A DNA stretch of 64,000 nt from an uncultured Verrucomicrobiota bacterium (lineage in GTDB: Bacteria > Verrucomicrobiota > Verrucomicrobiia > Chthoniobacterales > JACTMZ01): positions 1 through 64,000 of the forward strand of contig CAJBKE010000015.1 of NCBI GenBank assembly GCA_903953565.1, given 5' to 3'. A program made the position numbers and the translations under genes. This document shows, one piece after another, positions 8,883 through 17,539 of the stretch; within the stretch, counting starts at the first letter, position 1, and each line of letters begins with the position of its first letter. The notes below the pieces were generated by a model. That model ran no database searches. It was not told the DNA's origin and was given only the letters and a program-made list of their open reading frames with translations.

Positions 8883-9723
8883 AGACGAAGTCTCTTTCGT
8901 AGGGAGGTGAGCCTGCCGGAGCGTAAGACAAATGGAATCCATGCTCTACGAGCAGCCTCTGAACGGCTGATTTTGTTTTTGTGTGCTCTCCCAGGAAGTC
9001 GTGGCAGCAGACGCAGACCGACTTGGTCTTTCCCAATGTATCAGGTGCGCCCTGCAACGCGTCGACTTCCGCACCCTCTATATTCATTTTCAGAAACGCG
9101 ATATCTCGTGCCTCCATGACTTGCGGCAAATCGTCGATACGCTTGGCCGGCACCTTGCTTCCGGTGCCACCGCCTCGCTTAAGCGAGGCGCATTGCCAAA
9201 GTTCCTCAGTTTCCTCGGTGATGAAGCAAAATCCCGCATGGTCGGAAACGGCGCAGTGTTCCGCAAACACATTAGGCAACTGGTTCAAACGAACAAAATT
9301 GTCTAAAATCGCGTACGTCTTGGGATGCGCTTCGATGGCCACAACCTTGCCAGACGGGCCCACTGCTGTGGAGAGGACGCACGTGTCCTCTCCTCTTCCG
9401 GCACCAATATCCACAACGAAATCCCCTAGTGTAGGTCTGTAATGGCGGAACCACCAGATCCGTCGGAGTCGGGACATCTCTTCGCCACGGGGCTCCCAAG
9501 TGAGCATAGCGCCCCGATTCAGGTTGAAGCGGCCGCCGAGTGGAATGGCAGCTCCATCATCAATGCGGAACCAACAGCCATCAACGTATTGAAAATCAAT
9601 CGGTCGCTGAGTCACAGCTCGCGCAACCAAGCGCCCGGTGACCAGTAGCATACGTCGCCCTAGCCGCGAGCGCTCCAAGAGCCCTGATAGAGAAGTTAAT
9701 AGCGAACGAAGCTGCTGATTCAT
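8869..9723 (-). CDS. FkbM-family methyltransferase
   Basis: A start at 9723 (MNQQLRSLL) gives 284 aa and a 4-bp ATGA overlap with the flippase stop, so I prefer it to a start 78 bp upstream. Motif I is FVVDIGAGRGEDT, followed by VVAIEAHP. The FkbM acidic motif is IAFLKMNIEGAEVDAL. Likely methylates a sugar of the same polysaccharide. A perfect 20-bp palindrome (9171-9190) sits inside the coding sequence at the ASLKRGGG segment. Confidence 0.85.
   Translation of the reverse strand: MNQQLRSLLTSLSGLLERSRLGRRMLLVTGRLVARAVTQRPIDFQYVDGCWFRIDDGAAIPLGGRFNLNRGAMLTWEPRGEEMSRLRRIWWFRHYRPTLGDFVVDIGAGRGEDTCVLSTAVGPSGKVVAIEAHPKTYAILDNFVRLNQLPNVFAEHCAVSDHAGFCFITEETEELWQCASLKRGGGTGSKVPAKRIDDLPQVMEARDIAFLKMNIEGAEVDALQGAPDTLGKTKSVCVCCHDFLGEHTKTKSAVQRLLVEHGFHLSYAPAGSPPYERDFVYGTR
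9171..9190. repeat. 20-bp perfect palindrome inside a gene
   Basis: CGCCTCGCTTAAGCGAGGCG is its own reverse complement. It lies within the FkbM methyltransferase gene at a Lys-Arg-Gly-Gly-Gly loop. It could form an mRNA hairpin or be a remnant of a small palindromic insertion; nothing in the sequence decides between these. Confidence 0.6.
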
Positions 9724-11231
9724 GTGTGCATACGGCAGATGGAGGAACGGGCCCTTTTGACTAGTTGTATTCGCGCCCCGGGCGACATTATAAGAAACCA
9801 AGCTGAGATGGTACCCGCCACCATGACCAAGCCAGTCAGCAACCCATAGCCCAGCGAGGATGAAAATTGTGGGAACGCTTGCGTTACGAAGAAGATCACG
9901 CAGACGATTAAACCAGCTTGAAGCATCAAGTGGTTGAATGAGGTATTGTCACCCAACACCCGCCTCGCAGCAACCGACGAAAACGTTAAAGTAATGAGCA
10001 AGTGCACCAACAGTGAAGCGCCTATCAACCCCGGAATCCCAAAGCGGGTTGCCGTAGGTATACCGATGGCAATAAAGACTGCGCCTTCGACCCAATAGAG
10101 GTTGCGCACGGGTCGCAAGTTTCCGGCGATGCCGAAAAGACCGACGAGGCAACGACTGGAGGTTGTAGCCAGCAGCAGCGCCCCAAGCAGAAAGTCCCAT
10201 CGACCGTTCCACTCGACCACTCCCGAAGTCCACCACCGCACTACCAGGGTGTTTGCCGCTACGAGAGCGATGGAGCCTACTGTGCCTAAGAACAACGAAG
10301 TGCGGAAAACATCCACAAAGCGGTGCCGCAACCTGTTGTTGTCTTTCTGCACAAACATTTCTGTGAGGGCCGGCGCGGAGGACTCCACCAGACGCCCCGT
10401 GAGTTGGCTGCCGAGGGTGTAGAATTTTGTGCCGACGGCGAACGTTGCGGCGGCTTCCAGTCCGGCTGTGCGCCCCAAGATCATGATCTGCGAGGAATTC
10501 ACTAATTGCGAGCCAACGGACAGAAGCATCACGTCTTTGCCGAAAGCAAACATTTCGCGAAATGTTTCCCAACGAGGCTGTCCCCAGTTGCCGCGGGATG
10601 GATAGAATCCTGCACGTTGACACACGGCAAATCCCACGACGGTGCCTACGATCAGCGGAGGGATTCCAGCGATAGCGAAGCTGTAAATGCCCCAACCGAG
10701 GTAGAATGCTGCCCAAAGGCTGGCCAGTCCGACCACCAGAGAGATGATCCCCAGACCATAAGAAACGTCGAGGCGTTGGAAAGCCCACAATGGAGCTGTT
10801 AGCGAGCGCAGGGCAATAGTGACTCCGGTCAACGCCGCGAGGAGTGTAATGATATTACGAAAAGTATCCGCCAAAGCGGGGGGAACTTGAAACAGTGCAG
10901 GCGCGAAAAGCGCGAAAAGTGCTCCCAGGGCGAAAACCATCATGCCTTGCAGAATGAAGACCGCCGCCCCGGTTATCAGCAGCGAGCCGTATGGACCTCC
11001 GTTGATGTGGTCTTTGTGGTTGGCTAGCAATCGGCTGACCGCACTGGATAGCCCGAAATCGATCAGCATCAGGTAACCGGCGATTTGCTGAGCCAAAGCC
11101 CAGAGGCCAAATTCCTCTTTGCCCAGATACCGCAAGGCGAGCGGAATGCTGAGGACCGTGAACGCGATGTTCGCGACGATGAGTGCGTAACCCGTCCCGG
11201 TGTTGACGGCAAACTGTCGGGTGCGGCTCAC
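9720..11231 (-). CDS. Wzx-like polysaccharide flippase (MATE/PST superfamily)
   Basis: A 503-aa protein with about 12-14 hydrophobic helices from residue 10 to the end. The N-terminal segment (NTGTGYALIVANIAF then RYLGKEEFGLWALAQQIAG) matches the first helices of Wzx/RfbX oligosaccharide flippases, including the Gly-Leu-Trp element. It would move lipid-linked repeat units across the inner membrane. The start is 4 bp inside the end of the upstream glycosyltransferase gene, and its stop overlaps the FkbM start, so this is an operon. Confidence 0.87.
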   Translation of the reverse strand: MSRTRQFAVNTGTGYALIVANIAFTVLSIPLALRYLGKEEFGLWALAQQIAGYLMLIDFGLSSAVSRLLANHKDHINGGPYGSLLITGAAVFILQGMMVFALGALFALFAPALFQVPPALADTFRNIITLLAALTGVTIALRSLTAPLWAFQRLDVSYGLGIISLVVGLASLWAAFYLGWGIYSFAIAGIPPLIVGTVVGFAVCQRAGFYPSRGNWGQPRWETFREMFAFGKDVMLLSVGSQLVNSSQIMILGRTAGLEAAATFAVGTKFYTLGSQLTGRLVESSAPALTEMFVQKDNNRLRHRFVDVFRTSLFLGTVGSIALVAANTLVVRWWTSGVVEWNGRWDFLLGALLLATTSSRCLVGLFGIAGNLRPVRNLYWVEGAVFIAIGIPTATRFGIPGLIGASLLVHLLITLTFSSVAARRVLGDNTSFNHLMLQAGLIVCVIFFVTQAFPQFSSSLGYGLLTGLVMVAGTISAWFLIMSPGARIQLVKRARSSICRMHT

Positions 11232-12391
11232 CGTTGACCTGATAAATTCGCCGATCGGACAACTTGGTCGTACACTTGCAAGTGGCGCTGTGCGACTGAT
11301 GTTGGCCCGTGTTTCTCCAAGCAGGCGCTTTGGGCGACCTGTGCCATGTGTGTGGCTTTATGTTTGTCAGACAGAACCACGCGGACAGTGTCGCTGATGG
11401 AGGTTGCATTACGAGGATCGAAAAGGAGACCGCTCCGGCCATCTTCGACCAAATCGGGGATACCGCCGATGTTGGCAGCGGCAATAGGGACACCAGCCGC
11501 CGCCGCTTCCAAGACCACCATAGGACAATTGTCCTCGAAAGAGGGCAGCACCAAAGCGGTGGCCGCAGAAAGCTCGCGACACAACGCGTCCCGTTCCAGA
11601 GGACCTGTGCAAACGCACCACTTACGCTCCGCAACCATGCTCCTGAACCTTGTAGAGTAATGATCTTGCCCGCTAAATGCGCCGATAAACCGGAGTTCAA
11701 AGTCTAGTTCGCGACGAAGGGGGTCCAAAGCCGCAATCAAACCAGTTTGGTTTTTCCATGGGCTTACGTTGGCTATGCAAACAAGACGTTCCGTGGTGAC
11801 AGGTTGGCGATCTACTCTGAAAAAATCATTGTTTACTGCGTTAGGAATCAACCAAACCCGTTTGGTGTAAGGTGCAACAGCTTCCGCCGTGTAGGAACTG
11901 ATCGCCACCACGCCATCGGTTTTGCGCAAGCACCATCGTTCAAAGCGTGCCGCTAGCCAGTAGTAGGTGAGCGGCTTGGCATGGATTAGCGCGGCTACCT
12001 TGCCCATGTTGCCGTGTATAGTAATCACGTTAGGAAAGCCGGACTGAACCGCGCTGATTGCGCAGTCACGCTCTGTGCCTTGGCCGTGGACAATGCTGGG
12101 CTGGATCTCGCTGAGCTTGCGTCGCACTGCGCTGATGCACCCACGGTAACCAGTGCGCAGCCAACCGAGTTTAGAAACAGCGAGCGGATGGTAGTAGATG
12201 TTATGTGCCAGCTTGCTCGGAGACGACTTGGGCGGTTGCTGCAGGCAAGAGATCACATGCACTTCGATCTCGTCCCGCAGCTCTTTGAAGCCCTCTAATA
12301 ACGCCTCTGGTGCTGTGCCAAAATACGGGATCGGATTCGCGTAGTTTTTGAAGTGCTCACGCGAGTCAGTGGTGAGAAAGGCAACCCTCAT
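11228..12391 (-). CDS. glycosyltransferase family 4
   Basis: The start at 12391 (MRVAFLTTDSREHFKNYA) gives 387 aa and a 4-bp ATGA overlap with the methyltransferase upstream. A longer frame would add 66 Arg-rich residues that are a shadow of that gene. Features include IVHGQGTE, VITIHGN in the N-domain and LVCIANVSPWKNQ, ALVLPSFEDNCPMVVLEAAAAG in the C-domain, the latter with the E-x7-E donor motif. Typical of enzymes building bacterial exopolysaccharide repeat units. Confidence 0.88.
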   Translation of the reverse strand: MRVAFLTTDSREHFKNYANPIPYFGTAPEALLEGFKELRDEIEVHVISCLQQPPKSSPSKLAHNIYYHPLAVSKLGWLRTGYRGCISAVRRKLSEIQPSIVHGQGTERDCAISAVQSGFPNVITIHGNMGKVAALIHAKPLTYYWLAARFERWCLRKTDGVVAISSYTAEAVAPYTKRVWLIPNAVNNDFFRVDRQPVTTERLVCIANVSPWKNQTGLIAALDPLRRELDFELRFIGAFSGQDHYSTRFRSMVAERKWCVCTGPLERDALCRELSAATALVLPSFEDNCPMVVLEAAAAGVPIAAANIGGIPDLVEDGRSGLLFDPRNATSISDTVRVVLSDKHKATHMAQVAQSACLEKHGPTSVAQRHLQVYDQVVRSANLSGQR

Positions 12392-13197
12392 GCCGTGCGC
12401 TGAAAGACGCGATTGTGGCCGACCCGCAGGATTTCTCGAAACCGAGCCTGGTCCACCTCCCGAGCAACCCGTGACGGTCCGGGGTGGCCAGCGGTGGCGA
12501 AGGCCGGCGGTCGGTAAGCGGTATCTACAGCGGAGTCGTCGAGCACGATGATGCCACCCGTCCGCACCTGTTCGGCGCAAAGGTCCCAATCCGTCCGAGC
12601 GACTTCGTAATCGTGGTTACCGTCGATGTAGATCGCGTCCCAAAGCTCTTCTTTGATTCGTTCACACGCGGCGGAATCCGTAGAAAAAGCCTGCACCAAG
12701 TCTGGCTCCGGAAGAGCGAAGTGCGCAAAGTTCGTCTTTGTGTCGGCCAGGTAATCAACATCGTTGCGGTAACTGCTGACCGCGTCTCCCGAGGACGTGA
12801 ATGGCGAAATGCCCGTGATATGGCCGGTGATCCCTAGATCATTTTGGAGCATGGCAGCCAAACTCAACGTCTGTCCGCGATAAACGCCGATTTCCAGAAA
12901 CTGATTCGGTCGCAATTTTCGGAACAGCATCCACCACATCACATGAAACGCGTCCTCCCCAAAACCACGTTGATCCTGGAGAAAATACTCCCTGTGCATC
13001 TTCAGTTCATCCGGAAATTGAGACCTGTGGAAATAACGTACGCAGTCAAGGTAGTAGCTCGTGGGGTCGGAAAGACTGCGCTCCCAATCCTCCAGTGCCG
13101 AAAAGTTAGTCTCACGAGCCAGAACCTTGCGGAGAACCTGCTTCGAGCGCAGTCGATGCAAATTTCCTCCGAAATGTTTTCTAAGTGCTCCGATCAT
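12388..13197 (-). CDS. class I SAM-dependent methyltransferase (Methyltransf_24-like)
   Basis: The 269-aa protein has LEIGVYRGQTLSLAA as motif I near residue 102, then WDAIYIDGNHDYE and GGIIVLDD. These are the signatures of the O-methyltransferase/Methyltransf_24 group found in polysaccharide and cephalosporin-hydroxylase-like loci. Likely modifies a sugar or the chain end. It sits between two GT4 genes and overlaps the downstream one by 4 bp. The ATG start at 13197 is 10 bp after the previous gene. Confidence 0.8.
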   Translation of the reverse strand: MIGALRKHFGGNLHRLRSKQVLRKVLARETNFSALEDWERSLSDPTSYYLDCVRYFHRSQFPDELKMHREYFLQDQRGFGEDAFHVMWWMLFRKLRPNQFLEIGVYRGQTLSLAAMLQNDLGITGHITGISPFTSSGDAVSSYRNDVDYLADTKTNFAHFALPEPDLVQAFSTDSAACERIKEELWDAIYIDGNHDYEVARTDWDLCAEQVRTGGIIVLDDSAVDTAYRPPAFATAGHPGPSRVAREVDQARFREILRVGHNRVFQRTA

Positions 13198-13207
13198 CGG
13201 GAATTCC

Positions 13208-14209
13208 TCAAAGTGTCTTGTAAATTTGCATCAGTTGATTGGCGACATCGCCCCAGCGGCAAGGCTTGCAAGGAGATGGGAGTGTTTGCGCCTCTTCATA
13301 GAATTTCCGCAGTGCTGCGGCAGTCGAAGCAGTGTTGCCGATCGGACAGTAAGTCGCGGTGCGGCCGAAGGTGGAACGAGCCCATGGAAGATCGGAGAGA
13401 AGCAGCGGGCATCCTGCGGCCGCGGCTTCCTCCGACGAAAGGCTTCGGGTTTCCATCGTGCTGAGAAGCACGAAACCGCGAGCCTCCTTGTAAGCGCGGG
13501 CCAGTTCGGCGCGGTCTTTCAGTGCTCCAGTGTAGCGGATCAGATCGGGCCTTTGCTCCGCAATGCCTAGGAATCTCCGATAGTAAGGATCCTCCTCTCC
13601 GTAGGGGGCACCAAGGATTCGCAGCGGGGTCTCAGCGAGAAGCGCTGCTTCGGCCAGCTCGACTACCCTTTTGCGTGGCGTGACTGTGGCGGTGCAGACA
13701 AGCTCATTGCTGCGGGGGACGGCTTGTGAGCTTGGATTTAGGAAAAACACTTCTTCGACTCCATTGGGCACTATGTGAATCCTCTCAGGAGGAGGGGCGA
13801 AAAGAAGTGTCGCCACTTCGGCTTCCCAAGTTGTGCCAACCAACAGTGCGTCTGCTTTCTCGTAAGCCTCCCAACGAAAACTCGCTAGAAAGGTTGCTGG
13901 CACGACGTTGCGAAGCGTCTTCTCCAAAGCTCCTTGGAGTCTTAATTGAGCGGGTGTCCTCGATCCCTGCCCAGTGAATAACTCGCTCATTACATACTTC
14001 ATGCCCTTGGCGTGTGCGAAATCGATGTGGCATGGATTTGCGCGACCAAAGAAGTGAATAATGTCCCCGCCCTGCGAGTCATCCCACCACCGAAGATATT
14101 CGGCCTCGATTCCGTTGGCCTGCAGAGCTTGCTTGGTTCGCTCGATTTGGATTTGCAGTCCTCCATGAGCCAATAAAAAGGGAAGTTGATGGTCTATGAG
14201 AACTTTCAC
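13208..14209 (-). CDS. glycosyltransferase family 4
   Basis: A 333-aa protein. MKVLIDHQLPFLLAHGGLQ is the N-terminal strand and acceptor loop. HIVPNGVEEVFF, VCTATVTPRKRV and an EEAAAAGCPLLLSDLPWARS-like donor region are the C-domain features. It is shorter than its neighbours but appears complete. It is the first gene of the minus-strand run ending at 7683 and is separated from the membrane protein upstream by about 150 bp with no clear structure. Confidence 0.85.
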   Translation of the reverse strand: MKVLIDHQLPFLLAHGGLQIQIERTKQALQANGIEAEYLRWWDDSQGGDIIHFFGRANPCHIDFAHAKGMKYVMSELFTGQGSRTPAQLRLQGALEKTLRNVVPATFLASFRWEAYEKADALLVGTTWEAEVATLLFAPPPERIHIVPNGVEEVFFLNPSSQAVPRSNELVCTATVTPRKRVVELAEAALLAETPLRILGAPYGEEDPYYRRFLGIAEQRPDLIRYTGALKDRAELARAYKEARGFVLLSTMETRSLSSEEAAAAGCPLLLSDLPWARSTFGRTATYCPIGNTASTAAALRKFYEEAQTLPSPCKPCRWGDVANQLMQIYKTL

Positions 14210-14357
14210 GGCATTAGTAGTTCGCCCATTGGGTGGAGAAATTATTAACAGTGAGTGACATGCTTAGTCCAAACTGTTGCGTCAGGGGCCGCTGCCCACC
14301 CGGTCAATAAGTAGCAAAGGCCCTTCACAAAAATGCTGCAAAAAGCAACTTGCGCAC

Positions 14358-15908
14358 TTAATCCAGACGTCGATAAACGCGAAAATTATTAGCGTTGAAA
14401 AATTTTCCCCCGGCCGGCACGAACGCAAAAGGGTGGGGGAGAGCAGGTATCTCTTGTTTTGGAATGGGCACCTCGATCCATTCTCCCCCGCTCCAATCCT
14501 TCAAGATACCGACGAGTTTCTGCTGCCGCTCGCTCAGATCGGTCACAATCATGGTGACTGAACGGGCCAAATCCCTTGGGAGGACGTTCTCCAGCGAGTC
14601 CTCGGCCTCATACGTGGTCGAAACATGAAAAAGGGAGTAGAAACTTCCGACTTTGGGGCGCAGAGCCATGTAAGCGGCTTCAGTGCCCAGAACGACATCC
14701 TGCGGTCCAGCCCCGGATAAGGCCAAACGACCAGACACAGCCTTGTGGTCAGTGAGAGTCCATGCAGCCAAGTGGCTGTAAGACAATGAATGGGCCAAGT
14801 TGTTGCGCAATAAAAGCAGCACCAGCAGCACCAAGAAGGCCCAGCGGTATACCTTCGGTGCTGGTGCGCCACCAAAGATAAAAACCGCGTACACAACTAT
14901 CAAGGGTAGCAGCACAAGGAAGTTATAGTGTGCATACCAAACGTAAAAATTGCCGACAAATCGCATGCACACCATGGTGACAACGCAATACGCGGAAACG
15001 CTCAACACGAGCTGGGCAAAAGGCGTGCCCTTATTCGCACCCAAGACGACTGCAAGCAAAACCACGGGGAGTAACACGAAGAGATGCGATTGAATAAATG
15101 CATAAGAGTATTCGCCGTAACTGAAAAAGTTCTTGAGGCGGTCGAGGATGGACAAGCCTCCAACCAGTTTGATGTTCTCGTGGTAAGACACCCATGCGCC
15201 AGTCCATTGATACAAAAAATAAAAGCTCGCGCCACCCAGTAGAATACCTCCCGCAATTGAAGCGACCTGACGTCTACCGCAGTATTTGAACAGGTAAGCA
15301 ATTGAGAGTGCGATCACGGCAGGAATCGTCATGTGCAGGCCGCAGTAGGGTATCAATGCAGATAGTGCGGTTAGGGCGGCAAGGTTTCCCGGGCTTGTGC
15401 GAAACGTGGCGGTTAGGATGATCAGCGAAAAAACAAAAATCGTAAGGCTTTCTGGTCTGGCGTGGTGGGAAGCGTAGAACGCCGGATAAGTAAGCATCCA
15501 TAGAATGAGAAGCAGCAGAGCTTGTCTGGTGCCGCTGATCAACTTCATGCGGTTGAGTGCAAGTATGCTGACGAGTCCTGCAGCGCAGGTTAGAAAGAAT
15601 GGAAAAAGCCTTACTGAGAGCAGATCGAACCCGAAGACCGTGATCCACGCTGCCAGAAGCGTGGAAAAAAGCGGATAGTTCATTCCATAAGGAGAGTGCT
15701 GGGCAAAGCTCGCGACCAAAGTGGAAGCCGGCTTGCCCGAGGTCGCCAAATGCCAAGCGGGCTCTACCATGAAAGCTTCATCGTAGTTAAAAATTGGCAT
15801 TCTCGGCAGGGCCAAGACCCACTGAATGCACAGAAATAAGAATACGAGCCAAAGAACCACATCATACGAGCGGCTAGCTGGATTTCTGAGGAAACTCGAG
15901 CGCTTCAT
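14358..15908 (-). CDS. GT39/ArnT-like polytopic membrane protein
   Basis: A 516-aa protein with about 10-12 hydrophobic helices. The first large loop holds IFNYDEAFMVEPAWHL. An Asp-Glu pair in this loop is the catalytic position in ArnT/PMT-type lipid-phosphosugar glycosyltransferases (GT39). SHHARPESL in the next loop also fits. It probably transfers sugar from a polyprenyl-phosphate donor on the periplasmic side, but the acceptor is unknown. ATG at 15917 and 15908 are both possible; I chose 15908. Confidence 0.72.
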   Translation of the reverse strand: MKRSSFLRNPASRSYDVVLWLVFLFLCIQWVLALPRMPIFNYDEAFMVEPAWHLATSGKPASTLVASFAQHSPYGMNYPLFSTLLAAWITVFGFDLLSVRLFPFFLTCAAGLVSILALNRMKLISGTRQALLLLILWMLTYPAFYASHHARPESLTIFVFSLIILTATFRTSPGNLAALTALSALIPYCGLHMTIPAVIALSIAYLFKYCGRRQVASIAGGILLGGASFYFLYQWTGAWVSYHENIKLVGGLSILDRLKNFFSYGEYSYAFIQSHLFVLLPVVLLAVVLGANKGTPFAQLVLSVSAYCVVTMVCMRFVGNFYVWYAHYNFLVLLPLIVVYAVFIFGGAPAPKVYRWAFLVLLVLLLLRNNLAHSLSYSHLAAWTLTDHKAVSGRLALSGAGPQDVVLGTEAAYMALRPKVGSFYSLFHVSTTYEAEDSLENVLPRDLARSVTMIVTDLSERQQKLVGILKDWSGGEWIEVPIPKQEIPALPHPFAFVPAGGKFFNANNFRVYRRLD

Positions 15909-16006
15909 GGGAAGCATTATATGGCCGAATTCCGCGGGAACGCCTTCAGGGAAGCAATGCTGGGCAGCAGAGATCCATTTTGGTGAACGAAAGCGTGATC
16001 AGAGGC

Positions 16007-16906
16007 TCAACGGGCAGACTTTTTGTAGTCACCGCGGGAGAAGTATTTCTCAAGCCATACGTAGAGAACGATGAAGAGATAGCGGCTGCCCATTTCTTTG
16101 ATTTTGAGTTTGGCGACGCCATGACGCCGGTTGCGCCAGGTGATGGGGATGACGGTGAAGTTATAACCGCGGACGATGGCTTTGAGGGGGAACTCGACGG
16201 TAATGTTGAAATGTGGAGAAAGAATGGGGCGGATGCCGTCGATGACTTCTTTGCGGTAGGCTTTGAAGGCGTTGGTGGTGTCGTTGAGTCCGTGGCGGAA
16301 GAGGAAACGCACGAAGGCGTTTGCCATGCGGTTCATGAAGAGTTTGATCGGCGGGTAATCGATGGTGCCGCCGCCTTTCATGAAGCGGCTGCCGAAGACG
16401 CAGTCATAGCCTTCGTTGAGTTTTTCCCAATAGCGGACGACATCGCGGCAGTCGTCCGATTCATCGGCCATGAAGATGACTGCGGCGTCACCGTTTATGG
16501 CGTCGAGTCCGAGGGTGATCGCCCTTCCAAAACCATGAGGACCATGGTTTTGGATAGGGCGGAGAACAGAGCGCTGTAAGCTAAGGCTGAGACTTGAGGC
16601 GGAAACCTGAGTGGCTGAGGGAAGGGCTGAACCGGAGGCCGAAGGCTGGAGATGGGGCGCCGCGGCGACCAAACCTGAGTTTGAAACCTGAGCGACAGAG
16701 GTGGAAGTATTAAGGCGGCGGGCTTCTTCTTGAAGAATTTGCCATGTGCGGTCGGTGGAACCGTCGTCGACGACAATGATCTCGTGCGGGACGCCGCGGA
16801 GATCCAACTCGAGGTGCAGATGTTCGACGGTGGAGGCGATGCAGCCCTCCTCGTCGCGCGCGGGAATGATGACCGACAGGAGTCGGAGTGGTGGGCTGCT
16901 GCTCAC
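16007..16906 (-). CDS. glycosyltransferase family 2 with an in-frame repeat-derived insertion
   Basis: Resembles dolichyl/undecaprenyl-phosphate sugar synthases. SVIIPARDEEG starts the GT-A fold, VVDDGSTDRTW (about 45-55) carries the DD pair, and FMADESDD is the metal site. HGPHGFGRAITLG follows at 121-133. In the family this glycine-rich helix comes about 25-30 residues after the DDGS motif; here it is about 75. The extra 45-50 residues (about 67-114) are a Ser/Ala/Val/Gln-rich string encoded by the same AAACCTGAG and GGCTGAG words seen in the nearby gaps. One hydrophobic segment near the C-terminus may touch the membrane. Product activity is uncertain because of the insertion. Confidence 0.85.
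   Translation of the reverse strand: MSSSPPLRLLSVIIPARDEEGCIASTVEHLHLELDLRGVPHEIIVVDDGSTDRTWQILQEEARRLNTSTSVAQVSNSGLVAAAPHLQPSASGSALPSATQVSASSLSLSLQRSVLRPIQNHGPHGFGRAITLGLDAINGDAAVIFMADESDDCRDVVRYWEKLNEGYDCVFGSRFMKGGGTIDYPPIKLFMNRMANAFVRFLFRHGLNDTTNAFKAYRKEVIDGIRPILSPHFNITVEFPLKAIVRGYNFTVIPITWRNRRHGVAKLKIKEMGSRYLFIVLYVWLEKYFSRGDYKKSAR
16565..16708. repeat. repeat-word insertion inside the GT2 gene
   Basis: About 144 bp with three copies of AAACCTGAG and several GGCTGA words on the plus strand. The same vocabulary occurs in the non-coding gaps at 17715-17735 and 19645-19680. It is an exact multiple of three by the boundaries I chose and keeps the reading frame open. Boundaries are estimated from the break in family similarity, good to about 6 bp. 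Confidence 0.65.
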
Positions 16907-17038
16907 GGGTGACAGGGACTATCTTAACAAAAGGTAACCAAGAAAACGAAGGGGGCAGGCTACCGCATTTGGTCGCGGCGCTGGCTGGCGCTTAACCGGG
17001 CAAGTTTTGAATGTGTTGCGCGGGAGCGCAGAAAGTCT
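16907..17038. repeat. short intergenic region with repeat word
   Basis: Bases 16922-16952 read TTAACAAAAGG..AACCAAGAAAACGAAGGGG, a relative of the string at 422-452. A small TGCGC-GGGA-GCGCA stem lies near 17016-17030, just downstream of the regulator gene on the minus strand. No gene seen. Confidence 0.4.
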
Positions 17039-17539
17039 TTAGCCGCCGCCGAGGATTTTTCTCGCGATGGGTAAAATGGTGCGGGCGCTGCGGTGCCATT
17101 TGGCGACGCGGTCGAGGCGGAAGCGGGCGGCAGAGGAGTTGAGAGATGAGGGATGAGAGTTGAGAGCGACGCGGAGGGCTTTGACGCGGGACTCGGTGGA
17201 TTCGAGGCGGGGGATGACGCGCTCTTTAAGGAAGCCGGATATGAGGAGCTTCATTTCAAGCTTCGCGGTGTAGAGGGCTTGGCGGGATCCGTTGTGGCGC
17301 TCTTTGATCACGGCACCGAAAGCTTCGAGTTGGCGGAGTCCTTGACTGGTGGAGCCTTGGCTGATGCCCAAGCGCTGCGCGATGTCTTCCATGGACATGG
17401 GTGCTTCGCTGGCGAAGAGGAGGCCGTAGATTTGTCCGTAGGATTTCGGGTTGCCGAAGAGTTCGGCGAGGTCGGCGAATACTTCGACAAGGCCGGATTC
17501 GTAATCAGCGGGGAGCATGGAGGCTGGATTGGCGGCCAT
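17039..17539 (-). CDS. MarR/GbsR-family winged-helix regulator
   Basis: A 166-aa cytoplasmic DNA-binding protein. The winged helix lies at about 34-90: YGQIYGLLF, then MSMEDIAQRLGISQGSTSQGLRQLEAFGAV (helix-turn-helix) and a Tyr-rich wing. The style is closest to GbsR-type regulators. A C-terminal helix would dimerise. Within this tail the residues NSHPSSLNSS are encoded by two copies of GAGTTGAGAG (17136-17145 and 17157-17166) around GATGAGGGAT, which looks like another repeat-word intrusion. It may control nearby polysaccharide genes, but no operator is evident. Confidence 0.8.
   Translation of the reverse strand: MAANPASMLPADYESGLVEVFADLAELFGNPKSYGQIYGLLFASEAPMSMEDIAQRLGISQGSTSQGLRQLEAFGAVIKERHNGSRQALYTAKLEMKLLISGFLKERVIPRLESTESRVKALRVALNSHPSSLNSSAARFRLDRVAKWHRSARTILPIARKILGGG

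Noticed and set aside
12392-12589. N-terminal extension of the GT4 gene starting at 12589
   Set aside because: It is an Arg-rich shadow of the methyltransferase gene. The ATGA overlap start at 12391 restores the family N-terminus.
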